A stretch of 64,000 nt of DNA from Adhaeribacter aquaticus DSM 16391 (GCF_000473365.1 NZ_KI421517.1:2381504-2445503), one strand, 5' to 3'. Shown: positions 47,338 to 55,639, counted from the stretch's first letter. Notes: generated by a model from the sequence alone, not told the origin. Translations and numbers: made by a program.

Positions 47338-47372
47338 AATCGGCTGTTTTAGCAAAAGCAGCCGATTTTTTT
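47338..47372 (+). terminator. Terminator of the osmC-like gene
   Basis: AATCGGCTG pairs with CAGCCGATT, with a partly paired TTTT/AAAA inner stem, followed by seven T, 15 bp after the stop codon. Confidence 0.85.
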
Positions 47373-47410
47373 ATATATTCACGGTTTCAAATTTTTATTA
47401 AGCTTAATTT

Positions 47411-47914
47411 ATGAGATCATTGGTACGTGTGGGATTACGCCCATCCCGGAATGGACGCTTATCTTTTGGTGTACAACTTGCACTGGTCTTTTTCTGGATT
47501 TTGTACGCAGCTTTCCTTATTTTTTCTGATAACCCAACTAATGATCGCAATTTTTTGGCTTATACTTTTCTGACTTTAGCCGTTGGGTACCTCCTTTATA
47601 TTTTAGCTCAAAACACCTCCATTTTTGGTTCGCAAGCTTATTTTGAAATAACGCCATATTATATTGTTCAGAAGCAAGGACACTTCCGAAAGAAGATTGT
47701 TATTCCGTTTCAGGAGGTTGCTACCATGCATATTTCCGGGTTTGCCTTGCGTTTTGTAATGAAAGATGGTCATAAACAAATGCTGGATCTAAAACTAATC
47801 CGGAAGCGGAAAAACCTGGACCAAATAATAGAGCACCTCCGGAATATGGCGCTTAAATTTGATCTGGAATTTACCGAAGGACAAACCGACAGCACCAAAT
47901 TAACAGAATTCTGA
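47411..47914 (+). CDS. Membrane protein with PH-like domain, unknown function
   Basis: A 167-residue protein. Two hydrophobic segments (about residues 22-40 and 50-66) are followed by a soluble part (about 75-150) with alternating beta pattern (YFEITPYYIVQKQG, VIPFQEVATMHISG, LRFVMKDGHKQMLDLKL) and a final helix, consistent with a bacterial PH (bPH)-like fold on a two-helix anchor. No enzymatic motif. The family is not firmly recognised. It lies between osmC and a bidirectional terminator. Confidence 0.7.
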   Translation: MRSLVRVGLRPSRNGRLSFGVQLALVFFWILYAAFLIFSDNPTNDRNFLAYTFLTLAVGYLLYILAQNTSIFGSQAYFEITPYYIVQKQGHFRKKIVIPFQEVATMHISGFALRFVMKDGHKQMLDLKLIRKRKNLDQIIEHLRNMALKFDLEFTEGQTDSTKLTEF

Positions 47915-47937
47915 TTCCGTAGCATTTTATACTAATC

Positions 47938-47976
47938 AAAGAGAAAGGCTGCTAATGTTTAGCAGCCTTTCTCTTT
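47938..47976. terminator. Bidirectional terminator between membrane protein and peroxiredoxin genes
   Basis: A perfect 18-bp stem (AAAGAGAAAGGCTGCTAA with its complement) and a TGT loop, between converging genes (stops at 47914 and 47999). It shares GAAAGGCTGC with the palindrome after susD. Confidence 0.9.
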
Positions 47977-47998
47977 AGGTATACTTAAGAAATAGGTA

Positions 47999-48634
47999 TT
48001 AAATATTTGGCTGCGGAGTAGTACGCAAGTACGGTTTAATTACGGTATGCCCTTTCGGGAATTTAGCCGGAATGTCTTCGTCCTTTACCGCCGGTACAAT
48101 CACACAATCCTGGCCATGTTCCCAATTAGCAGGAGTAGCTACACTGTAATTGGCTGTTAACTGTAATGAATCAATTACCCGTAAAATCTCAGCGAAATTA
48201 CGGCCGGTAGACGCCGGGTAGGTAAAGGTTAACTTAATTTTTTTATCCGGTCCAATAACAAATACTGAACGCACCGTGGCAGTATCGCTCGCATTTGGAT
48301 GGATCATGTCGTACAGATTAGCAACTGTTTTATCCGGATCAGCAATAATTGGGAAGTTAACGTTTGTATTCTGGGTTTCATTAATATCCTTAATCCAGCC
48401 AGCATGCGAATCAAGTGGGTCTACACTTATTGCTATTACCTTGGTATTGCGTTTATCAAACTCGTCTTTAATGCGGGCTACTGCTCCAAGTTCAGTAGTA
48501 CAAACCGGTGTATAATCGCGTGGATGAGAAAAGAATACTGCCCAGCTATCACCAATCCATTCGTGAAAGCTAATTGTACCTTGAGATGTCTCTGCGGTAA
48601 AATCGGGTGCAATATCGCCTAATCTTAATGCCAT
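47999..48634 (-). CDS. 1-Cys peroxiredoxin (Prx6 type)
   Basis: A thiol peroxidase that reduces hydrogen peroxide and organic peroxides. 211 residues, with the peroxidatic Cys45 in DYTPVCTTELG. The long C-terminal domain typical of Prx6 is present (DCVIVPAVKDEDIPAKFPKG, then a YLRTTPQP-like end). No resolving cysteine in a 2-Cys position was seen. It stands alone. A box close to TAnnTTTG (AACTTTTG) lies upstream, but is not exact. Confidence 0.95.
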   Translation of the reverse strand: MALRLGDIAPDFTAETSQGTISFHEWIGDSWAVFFSHPRDYTPVCTTELGAVARIKDEFDKRNTKVIAISVDPLDSHAGWIKDINETQNTNVNFPIIADPDKTVANLYDMIHPNASDTATVRSVFVIGPDKKIKLTFTYPASTGRNFAEILRVIDSLQLTANYSVATPANWEHGQDCVIVPAVKDEDIPAKFPKGHTVIKPYLRTTPQPNI

Positions 48635-48970
48635 AGTTTTATCTGTTTAGGGTTAAACAAAAGTTTAATTCTATAAACCTAATAGAAATTATATAAATTA
48701 GAAACAAATAAGTTTAAAATTTCTAAAAACTCCATTTCCGCGGTTTAAAAAGCTAAAGTTAGCTTATGGTTTGGTTATGGCGTAAAGTACAAAAAAGCAT
48801 TAGGACTTTAAAGCCTTTCAGCAATTCAATCAGCATGTATTTTCCGATGTTAAATTTAAAACAACTACCTCCTGCTTTTTCTCCCAAGTGGCTGGTGTGG
48901 CTACCTTGCAATTGCCTGTTATTTGCCCTAATATTATTCAGGAATTTCAGGAAAAATAACATTAGTTTAG
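48635..48970. other. Gene-free stretch between peroxiredoxin and tRNA-like gene
   Basis: About 335 bp of AT-rich sequence. A 70-codon plus-strand frame (48766-48978) runs into the tRNA-like gene and has no coding character, so it is not called. The peroxiredoxin promoter should be at the left end. Confidence 0.5.
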
Positions 48971-49040
48971 AGTCGTGAGCGGAATCGAACCGCTGTAGAA
49001 GGTTTTGCGAACCTACGCCTATCCACTCAGCCACAACGAC
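48971..49040 (-). tRNA. tRNA-Cys(GCA)-like gene, structurally aberrant
   Basis: On the minus strand the order is tRNA-like: acceptor GTCGTTG, D arm GCT-GAGTGGATA-GGC, anticodon arm TAGGT-TCGCAAA-ACCTT, variable CTAC, T arm AGCGG-TTCGATT-CCGCT, and 3' CACGAC then T. The anticodon read in frame is GCA (Cys), and U73 fits Cys identity. Anomalies: position 33 is C instead of the nearly invariant U, the top pair of the anticodon stem (27-43) is U-U, and the acceptor stem is one base short on the 3' side, leaving a bulge. It may be a diverged second copy, a pseudo-tRNA or an unusual working gene. No CCA is encoded, usual for the phylum. Confidence 0.65.
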
Positions 49041-49058
49041 CGAAACAACGTAAAGGCT

Positions 49059-50246
49059 TTAGCTGGCCTTTCGTTTAAATAATTTTAACTTCTCGTGGTT
49101 AAATAAAAGAGCATCAAGATAAACCGAAGGGGTTATGTTTTCGAATAAAATACTTAGCTCCTGCTCCCACTCTACCAATTGATCTATCGCAATATTTATT
49201 TTCAGAACCTGGTTTTCCAGATCGGCCTGAGCATGTTGGTGCAACAAATAGCTTTTGCGTAATAACATATCCGTAAAAAGCTTAAAAGCCTCCGGAGATG
49301 AGACAAACCGGAAAGTTAATATTTGGGTGTTAGCAGGCAGGAGATAGTTGGCTGCTTCGTTTTGTATAGTACGCTTAGTTCGGCTGAGCCAGTTGGTTAC
49401 AGCAATAGCATTTCTTACCTGATCTTTTAAAGTACCCGCCAATGTATGGAGATCGGCTAATAATTTACGGGTTAATACCGGTTGAATTAATAGTCGCTCT
49501 TGCCCCTGTAAATATTCTAATAACGAAAAAGCACCAAAGTTTTCTTTCTCATTTTCTTTGCTACTGCGCCGAAAAGCTGCCACCTGAAAAAGTCGTTCAA
49601 ACTTGCCATTTTGCCAGTTATAGTTACCAGCTTCCCATATAACCCATTTAACCGGTAAGCTGACTTCCGGTAAGGTGGGAGCAATAACTAAACTTACCCC
49701 TTTCGCTAATAAAACCTGGATTTGATGCTCTGATTCCTCCAGAATTAATGGAATTTTTTCCTGTCTGGTAAAAGCGACTATCTTTTTAAGAGCATTCAAA
49801 GGCAGCTCCTGCCGGGTTGTTTTTCTTATAAAAATCAACCGGGTACGGCTATCAGTTAACTTCTGCAGCGATACTAAATCCTTTTCGGCTGCCAAACGGA
49901 TGTGAATACCTAACTGATGGAAGGCAGCAAAATTGGAAGCTTCATCGTGCACCGGCTCAGCAATAACTACATTTTGACCGGGCGCAACTAAACTGGCAAT
50001 TAATTGAAAGCGGGCTTCGGCTAAAGAAGCCACCTGCCAGGTCGGGTAATTTACTTCTGGTTCATATTCCAGTGGAGAGATAAAATTTTTATCTTGAAAA
50101 GTACTTGCTTTTAAAATTGAGTTAAAAGCAGAAGAATTATGAATAGATAAACCTTGGCTGTATTGGCGGTAATCTTTTTGAGTTGTGGCTAAATCATTTT
50201 GTTGAAATGCCCACAGGGCAAAGTATCTTGAATGAACTAGTTTCAT
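49059..50246 (-). CDS. Divergent PLP-dependent aminotransferase-fold protein
   Basis: A 395-residue protein with the outline of a fold-type I class I/II aminotransferase. YPTWQVASLAEARFQLIASL is the N-terminal helix region; GQNVVIAEPVHDEASNFAAF and LIFIRKTTRQELPLNALKKI are the substrate/PLP strands; PLILEESEHQIQ stands where the conserved Asp/Tyr pair normally lies. The usual lysine motif (S-x-x-K with G-x-R-x-G) is not visible; WVIWEAGNYNWQNGKFERLF sits in its place. The catalytic role is therefore doubtful. It starts just after the tRNA-like gene, with the cysteine-leader TonB receptor gene upstream. Function unknown. Confidence 0.6.
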   Translation of the reverse strand: MKLVHSRYFALWAFQQNDLATTQKDYRQYSQGLSIHNSSAFNSILKASTFQDKNFISPLEYEPEVNYPTWQVASLAEARFQLIASLVAPGQNVVIAEPVHDEASNFAAFHQLGIHIRLAAEKDLVSLQKLTDSRTRLIFIRKTTRQELPLNALKKIVAFTRQEKIPLILEESEHQIQVLLAKGVSLVIAPTLPEVSLPVKWVIWEAGNYNWQNGKFERLFQVAAFRRSSKENEKENFGAFSLLEYLQGQERLLIQPVLTRKLLADLHTLAGTLKDQVRNAIAVTNWLSRTKRTIQNEAANYLLPANTQILTFRFVSSPEAFKLFTDMLLRKSYLLHQHAQADLENQVLKINIAIDQLVEWEQELSILFENITPSVYLDALLFNHEKLKLFKRKAS

Positions 50247-50282
50247 TTCCTGAATTATTAAGTAGAAATAGTTAAGTTAAAA

Positions 50283-50309
50283 ACCGGCATTTTCCTACTT
50301 AATGCCGGT
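50283..50309 (-). terminator. Terminator of the TonB receptor gene
   Basis: On the minus strand ACCGGCATT pairs with AATGCCGGT around a 9-base loop, followed by TTTTTAACTT. A second hairpin (AGGCTGC with GCAGCCT, 50404-50424) lies nearer to the stop at 50475 and may act first. Confidence 0.7.
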
Positions 50310-50474
50310 AAATCAGCAATTACAGACCTGCATACAACAGCAGCAGGTAAGGTCTTTCAGGGGTAAAATCATTTTTATATAAATAAATACTTTGAATTTT
50401 GGAAGGCTGCTCTAACCGCAGCCTGACCAGATTAAATTGTTTTTTAGCTAATCTCTAAGCTTTCCTGAGCTTAA

Positions 50475-53345
50475 TTATTTGTTTAATAAACCATCAAGTG
50501 TAACGGCTACGTAGTAAAGACCGCCAATAGTAGGGCCGGCGGCAAACTGGTGGTAACGGTTATTAAAGATATTAGTCCCACCAATTTTTACAGTAGATTT
50601 TAACGCTGGTGCTTTTACCGTTACCTGCGCATCAATGGTTGAGTAGGCTGGCACTTCGCCGTTTGCTAATGTACTTTCCCAATAAACCTTATCCTGACGA
50701 CGCCATACCACATTAAATCCAATATTTTTTACTACTTCTCTATTACCAAAACTAATATTAGTTACCCACTTTGGTGTATTAAATCCAGTTAAGAAAATAT
50801 CCGGGTTTGGATTTTTAGAAAGTGTATTATAATTAGCATTTCCGGAAATAGTATATCTTTTATAAAAGTTATAAGTAAGGCCCAACGATCCACCATAACT
50901 TTTGTAGATATTTTTAGCATTGGTATATACCCGGTAGCGATTTTGTCTCGATCTGGTTAACATATCAATTACTGCCGCATCAGAACCTACTTTACCTGAT
51001 GTTGGCACCGCCACTTCTACCTGCCCTAAGAAACCGGTGTAACGGTTCTGGTAAGCATCCACATCAACAATTAAGGAATTATTTAGCAAAACGCTTTTGT
51101 AACCAATTTCAAAAGAATTCACTTTTTCTGGCTGCATGGTTGGCAGGTTTGCCACCTGAAGCACATCCCGGTTCTTCAACGCAGCTTCATTTCTGTTCAT
51201 TCCACTAGCCACATCAGCATTTACAGCCGCCGTAAATCTATCAAAAGATGCCAGGGTGTAAGAGTTTTCCAGGAAGCCAATTCCTTCATTTACCCGGGCT
51301 AAACCGCCTACCCGACGAACACTGGCATTATTCAGGAAAGATAACGCTTCGAAAAGAGCTGGGTACCGGTAACCATCCTGGTAAGAACCCCGGAAGTTAT
51401 GATTTTCTGCTAAGGTATATACTGCTGCTAATCTTGGATTGAATTTAGGTGAAAACTCTGGATTATGATCTAATCGGCCCGACGCAGATAATTTTAACCG
51501 ATCAGCAAAGAATGTTTTAGTAACCTGGGCAAATCCGCCATACTTACTGTAATATTGGCTTTTCCCAAACGACCCGTTGGCATCAGCTACTGTTCTTTGA
51601 TCCAATGGTCGGGAGAAATCAACAAAGGTATTCCCATCTGGCTGAACTTCATAAACCCGGTAATCGCCGCCTACTAATACTCTGGCCCATTTAATCTGGC
51701 TTATCGAATATTGAAAATCGCCATGATAGGTGTTGCTGTACTGCCAAACTGCTGCACCTCCATTAGGGGCGCCATTTGGCAAGGCGGCAGATTTTACGTC
51801 CCAATTATTTGAGTTAATAACAGTTTGTTTTAGCTGATTAAACTCTGGTGTACCTGGTTCTACCCGACCTTTATCGGCTATTACTCTGGCCTGTTTCATT
51901 GCTGTTGCTAAATCTGCCCCATTGTTTACCTGTGCTTGTAGTTCTGACCGGAACAAAGCAGCCCAGTCAGCATTGCTCTTATGGCTTAAGTCCAGGCTGT
52001 AAGCAAGTGGGTTCAGGTTATACGAATTACCGGTATTCTCTTTAATATAATAAGCATGAACCGTTAAATTAGGACTGTGTAATTCAAACTTATGGTTTTG
52101 TACCGATACATCTTTTAACTGGATGCGGTTACCACGCTGAAAAACGCCATCCATAACCCCATACCGATAACCGTAACCTACCTCCACTTTATCATTTAAT
52201 TTGTAATACAATCCTCCGTCAAGTTTCAGGTTTTTTACATTTGGGTAAATTAAATCCCTTTCCAGATAACCTGTTCGTGCTACGTTAAATGTTTGGTTTA
52301 CCCCTCTGTTATTTATAGTTATGGCCTGACGGGCTTGTCTGTCATCACCATATCGGCTCCATTGGTCCTGGGCGGGATTATTATCGCCGGCTAATTCCGG
52401 AAACCTTGGATTAGCCGAGGCCAGATTTTGCGGGTTCTGATCAACTAAACCATTAGCTACCCAATCAGTACCTTTCAGGTAACTAATGTTTGCCTTAAAA
52501 GCAAAACGATTGTTATAAGCCTTGGCATACCGAACGGCTGTTTCCGTTAACAGGCTCGGGTTACGGTCAATTCCGTCTACATGGTTTATACCAGCTTTCT
52601 GATAAACACTTAATCCCTGGTATAGAAATGGATTTTTGGTAGTTAAGTTAGCCATTCCGTTTATAGCATTCATGCCATACAAGGCAGATGCGGCACCCGG
52701 CGTAATTTCTACACTTTCAATATCTAATTCGGTTGGGCCGATGGCATTGCCAAGTGGCACCCCTAACGTGGCAGCCTGCATATCCACGCCATCCACTAAC
52801 TGCATAAACCGGAAGTTATTAGGCACATTAAATCCGCGGGTATTAGGCACTTTAAAAGTTATACTGGAGGTTAAAACCTGAACGCCTTTTACATTTTCCA
52901 GGGCATCATAAAAACTGGGAGCCGGAGTTTCTTTAATAGCCCGAATATCCAGCTTTTCAATGGCAACTGGCGATTTTAAAATACTTTCCTCCATGCGGGA
53001 AGCAGTTACAACCACTTCTTTACCTAAAAACGTCTGGGTTACCAGGGCAATATTTAAATTAGATCCGGGGCCTATAACCTCAAATTCCTGAGACTGAAAA
53101 CCTACTGAAGAGAAAATAAGCGTAAATGGAAACTTTAACCGGGTTCTTAAGCTAAATTCTCCATCTACATTGGTGGTAGTTCCGGTTACTGTACCTTTTA
53201 CCTGAATAGTTACACCCGGTAAAGATTCTTTGGTGTCCTGATCCGTTACTTTTCCTTTCACCTCAACCAAGGTGGTTTCCTGCGCCTGCAATGCCAGTAA
53301 AGGAATAAAAAAGGCTAAGTTTATTATTAGTAATATTTTTTTCAT
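50475..53345 (-). CDS. TonB-dependent receptor preceded by poly-Cys leader ORF
   Basis: A 956-residue outer-membrane receptor. A signal peptide (1-21, ending LQAQ) leads into a carboxypeptidase-regulatory-like domain (about 25-105, GKVTDQDTKESLPGVTI) and a plug (about 115-235, VVVTASRMEES..., LMQLVDGVDM-like segment, ALYGMNAINGMANL). A long barrel ends near GGLYYVAVTLDGLL. It lacks the STN and SusC-specific signatures, so it is a stand-alone transporter. A 15-codon ORF ending in four Cys codons lies 55 bp upstream and may tie expression to cysteine supply, which would suggest a sulfur-containing ligand (inference). Transcribed alone, followed by its terminator. Confidence 0.93.
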   Translation of the reverse strand: MKKILLIINLAFFIPLLALQAQETTLVEVKGKVTDQDTKESLPGVTIQVKGTVTGTTTNVDGEFSLRTRLKFPFTLIFSSVGFQSQEFEVIGPGSNLNIALVTQTFLGKEVVVTASRMEESILKSPVAIEKLDIRAIKETPAPSFYDALENVKGVQVLTSSITFKVPNTRGFNVPNNFRFMQLVDGVDMQAATLGVPLGNAIGPTELDIESVEITPGAASALYGMNAINGMANLTTKNPFLYQGLSVYQKAGINHVDGIDRNPSLLTETAVRYAKAYNNRFAFKANISYLKGTDWVANGLVDQNPQNLASANPRFPELAGDNNPAQDQWSRYGDDRQARQAITINNRGVNQTFNVARTGYLERDLIYPNVKNLKLDGGLYYKLNDKVEVGYGYRYGVMDGVFQRGNRIQLKDVSVQNHKFELHSPNLTVHAYYIKENTGNSYNLNPLAYSLDLSHKSNADWAALFRSELQAQVNNGADLATAMKQARVIADKGRVEPGTPEFNQLKQTVINSNNWDVKSAALPNGAPNGGAAVWQYSNTYHGDFQYSISQIKWARVLVGGDYRVYEVQPDGNTFVDFSRPLDQRTVADANGSFGKSQYYSKYGGFAQVTKTFFADRLKLSASGRLDHNPEFSPKFNPRLAAVYTLAENHNFRGSYQDGYRYPALFEALSFLNNASVRRVGGLARVNEGIGFLENSYTLASFDRFTAAVNADVASGMNRNEAALKNRDVLQVANLPTMQPEKVNSFEIGYKSVLLNNSLIVDVDAYQNRYTGFLGQVEVAVPTSGKVGSDAAVIDMLTRSRQNRYRVYTNAKNIYKSYGGSLGLTYNFYKRYTISGNANYNTLSKNPNPDIFLTGFNTPKWVTNISFGNREVVKNIGFNVVWRRQDKVYWESTLANGEVPAYSTIDAQVTVKAPALKSTVKIGGTNIFNNRYHQFAAGPTIGGLYYVAVTLDGLLNK

Positions 53346-53399
53346 GATTAAGAATTATTTAAAACTGGTAAAATTTAAAGTGCTTTCTCTAGTGGTAGG

Positions 53400-53447
53400 T
53401 CAGCAGCAACAACACCCGCCTGCCGCATAAAAAAATTTTGCACCCAT
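53400..53447 (-). CDS. 15-residue leader ORF ending in four Cys codons
   Basis: Minus-strand ORF ATG-GGT-GCA ... GGG-TGT-TGT-TGC-TGC-TGA encodes MGAKFFYAAGGCCCC. AGGAAG precedes the ATG directly. It ends 54 bp before the TonB receptor ATG. Four consecutive cysteine codons at the very end of a tiny ORF match the layout of cysteine-responsive attenuator uORFs known from mycobacteria; the same role here is an inference. The 54-bp spacer has an imperfect AAATTTTACCAGTTTTAAAT dyad, but no clear terminator. Confidence 0.65.
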   Translation of the reverse strand: MGAKFFYAAGGCCCC

Positions 53448-53799
53448 CTTCCTGTTTTTTAAATAAATCTTTTCCATTAGCTCTTTTAAAAATTTATAAT
53501 CTCTATAGGTTTTATAGATATTATAGACAAATATATAACCTCACCTGGTTACCAGCCAAATATTTTCTATAAATTTTATGAAAAATATTTTTTTAACATA
53601 TATAATATATTAAACAACAGGTATTTCCCCTTATTACTAACAAGTGTATGATTAGATAAAGAACATAGCTTTACAGGTAGAGAAGTGAAATTTACCATTT
53701 AGCCCTCTCCCATATTTTATGACAATTCTTTAGGAGGAGTATCAAACTATAACTATATTATATAGCCATTTTAAATTGATAGCTAATCCAACAGAACCA
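53448..53799. other. Divergent promoter region, no further gene
   Basis: About 350 bp of very AT-rich DNA between the leader ORF and the plus-strand secreted protein gene. It should hold promoters for both directions. TAGGAGGAG (53733-53741) resembles a ribosome site, but no ORF follows it. Confidence 0.5.
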
Positions 53800-54501
53800 A
53801 TGAGAAAAATCTTACTGCTATTTTTTTTTATATTCTTTTCTTATGCGGCAAATGCTCAAGACATAATTATAAAAAAGAATGGAGATGAAATACAGGCTAA
53901 AGTTTTAGAGATAGAAGTAAACGTAGTTAAATACAAACGCTTTGATAACCTGACCGGGCCTACTATTTCTGTTTTGAAAAATGAATTGTTTATGATCAAA
54001 TATGAAAATGGCACCAAAGAAACATTCTCCAAAACACAGCCTCCTGTTGGTATTACAGAACAGCCTGCCGTACAGGAAACCATTAAATTGAATGGTCCTC
54101 GGGTCGGATTTACTATAATTGGCGGTGACCTTGCTACCCGATTAAAAGACGAATTCAATGTAAATCCTTTCATTACCCAATTCGGCTGGCAATTTGAAAC
54201 CCGTTTATTTACAACAAGTAATGGCACTTCCGGTCTTTTTGAGTTTGTGCCTTTAATTGGAGGACTAGAACAAGGTAAATTTTTACCTAGCCTGAATGGC
54301 TTAATTGGCTTGCGCGGACCGAAAGGGTTTGAAGCAGGCCTGGGACCTAATATTTCCTTGGCGGGAGTAGGATTTGCATTTGCGGTGGGCGCTACCTTTC
54401 AATCAAGCAATATCAATTTTCCTGTTAATTTAGCATTTGTTCCTGCTCGCGACGGCACGCGCGTTGGATTAACCTTTGGCTTTAATTCCCGACGCAATTA
54501 A
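53800..54501 (+). CDS. Secreted protein, tandem paralogue 1 (barrel-like C terminus)
   Basis: From ATG 53800 it has 233 residues, with signal peptide 1-20 (ending AANAQ). The mature N-terminal domain (about 21-80) reads DIIIKKNGDEIQAKVLEIEV and FMIKYENGTKE, and is shared with the next gene. The C-terminal half (about 95-233) has alternating hydrophobic strands (GPRVGFTIIGGD, LRGPKGFEAGLGPN, GTRVGLTFGFNSRRN) like a small outer-membrane barrel. A TTG eight codons earlier is a less likely start. The family is not recognised by name. The next gene starts 10 bp after this stop. Confidence 0.75.
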   Translation: MRKILLLFFFIFFSYAANAQDIIIKKNGDEIQAKVLEIEVNVVKYKRFDNLTGPTISVLKNELFMIKYENGTKETFSKTQPPVGITEQPAVQETIKLNGPRVGFTIIGGDLATRLKDEFNVNPFITQFGWQFETRLFTTSNGTSGLFEFVPLIGGLEQGKFLPSLNGLIGLRGPKGFEAGLGPNISLAGVGFAFAVGATFQSSNINFPVNLAFVPARDGTRVGLTFGFNSRRN

Positions 54502-54511
54502 ATTTCTCCTT

Positions 54512-55111
54512 ATGAAAAATAAACTCTTAATATTCGTAACATTTTTCTTTGCTTTTACCGGGTTGAAAGCTCAGGATATAATCTTAAAAACAGATGGCGA
54601 AGAAATAAACGCAACGGTTACCGAAATAACTTTAACGGATGTTGTTTATAAACACCCGGATTCCCTACAGAGCCTGCCGCAAACATTACCTAAACATGCA
54701 GTATTCATGATCAAATATGCCAACGGTACGAAAGAAATTATTTCCCAGACGAGTTCAGGTTTGCCTCGAGGTATGGAGCCTACGCCGGAAAATATGTATG
54801 AACTGGGCCGATCAGATGCTCGGAAATATTATAAAGGCAATGCTGTCATGTGGGGATCAGCGGCTGCGTCTGTCCTGGTTCCTTATGGTTATATTGTACC
54901 AATAGTTATCGCCTTAAACAAACCTAAAATAGGCTTAAATGATATTCCAGATGCCAATTTACTGCAGAACCAGGACTACATGCGTGGCTACCAAAAACAA
55001 GCCCACAACCGCAAGATAGGAAAAGCTGCCACCGGAATGGGCATCGGTACCGGGGCTGCATTAGTAGTTTCAGCAATCATGATCTTCGTGATCTTTTCAA
55101 CCTGGAACTAG
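54512..55111 (+). CDS. Secreted protein, tandem paralogue 2 (membrane-helix C terminus)
   Basis: From ATG 54512 it has 199 residues, with signal peptide 1-20 (ending GLKAQ). The N-terminal domain (DIILKTDGEEINATVTEITL, FMIKYANGTKE) is clearly paralogous to the upstream gene. The C-terminal half differs: two hydrophobic helices (WGSAAASVLVPYGYIVPIVIAL and a Gly-rich GMGIGTGAALVVSAIMI segment), flanking a polar part with KYYKGN and YMRGYQKQAHNRK. Same N-terminal sensor or binding domain on a different anchor. It forms a two-gene operon with the upstream gene (10 bp gap). Function unknown. Confidence 0.75.
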   Translation: MKNKLLIFVTFFFAFTGLKAQDIILKTDGEEINATVTEITLTDVVYKHPDSLQSLPQTLPKHAVFMIKYANGTKEIISQTSSGLPRGMEPTPENMYELGRSDARKYYKGNAVMWGSAAASVLVPYGYIVPIVIALNKPKIGLNDIPDANLLQNQDYMRGYQKQAHNRKIGKAATGMGIGTGAALVVSAIMIFVIFSTWN

Positions 55112-55198
55112 TTAAAAACCTATTCCACTACATATATAGTTCTGAATAGGTAGGTTCAGGATTGGCCTCTTGGAATCCGATCACGTAATCTTAAGAAG

Positions 55199-55639
55199 TT
55201 AGTTTGAATTATCTTCTAACAGTACATTTACCTTCTGCATATCTGACAGGTAAGTCGTATCCAGAATGGAAGCAGTTGCATCCCGTACCTTTTTCATTAC
55301 TAACCGGATTTCACACGTTTCCTCATCCACACACTCATCGCACTTACGGTAATATAAGTGGCTAACACAAGGTATTGGAGCCAACGGTCCGTCAATCATC
55401 CGGATAATATTACCTACCGAAACTTGAGAAGGATCTTTAGCCAGCGTATAGCCACCATTTTTACCACGGGTACTTTGCAATACCTGCTGGGTTTTCAGAT
55501 CAACCAGAATAGCTTCTAAAAATTTACGGGGAATGCGTTCTTCATTCGCAATATCCGAAATTAAGATAAGGCCTTTATCTCTGTTTTTAGTTAGATAAAG
55601 AAGGGCTTTAAGGGCGTATTTCGCTTTTTTAGAAAGCAT
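55199..55639 (-). CDS. Rrf2-family transcriptional regulator
   Basis: A 146-residue Rrf2-type winged-helix regulator starting MLSKKAKYALKALLYL with the recognition part IANEERIPRKFLEAILVDL. The C-terminal half has a cysteine cluster (C at about 93, 102, 105 and 110: CVSHLYYRKCDECVDEETC), where IscR, NsrR and RsrR of this family bind an Fe-S cluster or where CymR-like members do not. The spacing differs from the IscR C-x5-C-x5-C, so cluster binding is possible but not shown. Target genes unknown. It lies downstream of dnaA on the same strand (130-bp gap). Confidence 0.9.
   Translation of the reverse strand: MLSKKAKYALKALLYLTKNRDKGLILISDIANEERIPRKFLEAILVDLKTQQVLQSTRGKNGGYTLAKDPSQVSVGNIIRMIDGPLAPIPCVSHLYYRKCDECVDEETCEIRLVMKKVRDATASILDTTYLSDMQKVNVLLEDNSN

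Noticed and set aside
48766-48978. 70-codon plus-strand frame before the tRNA-like gene
   Set aside because: It overlaps the 3' end of the tRNA-like gene, and no coding features were seen.
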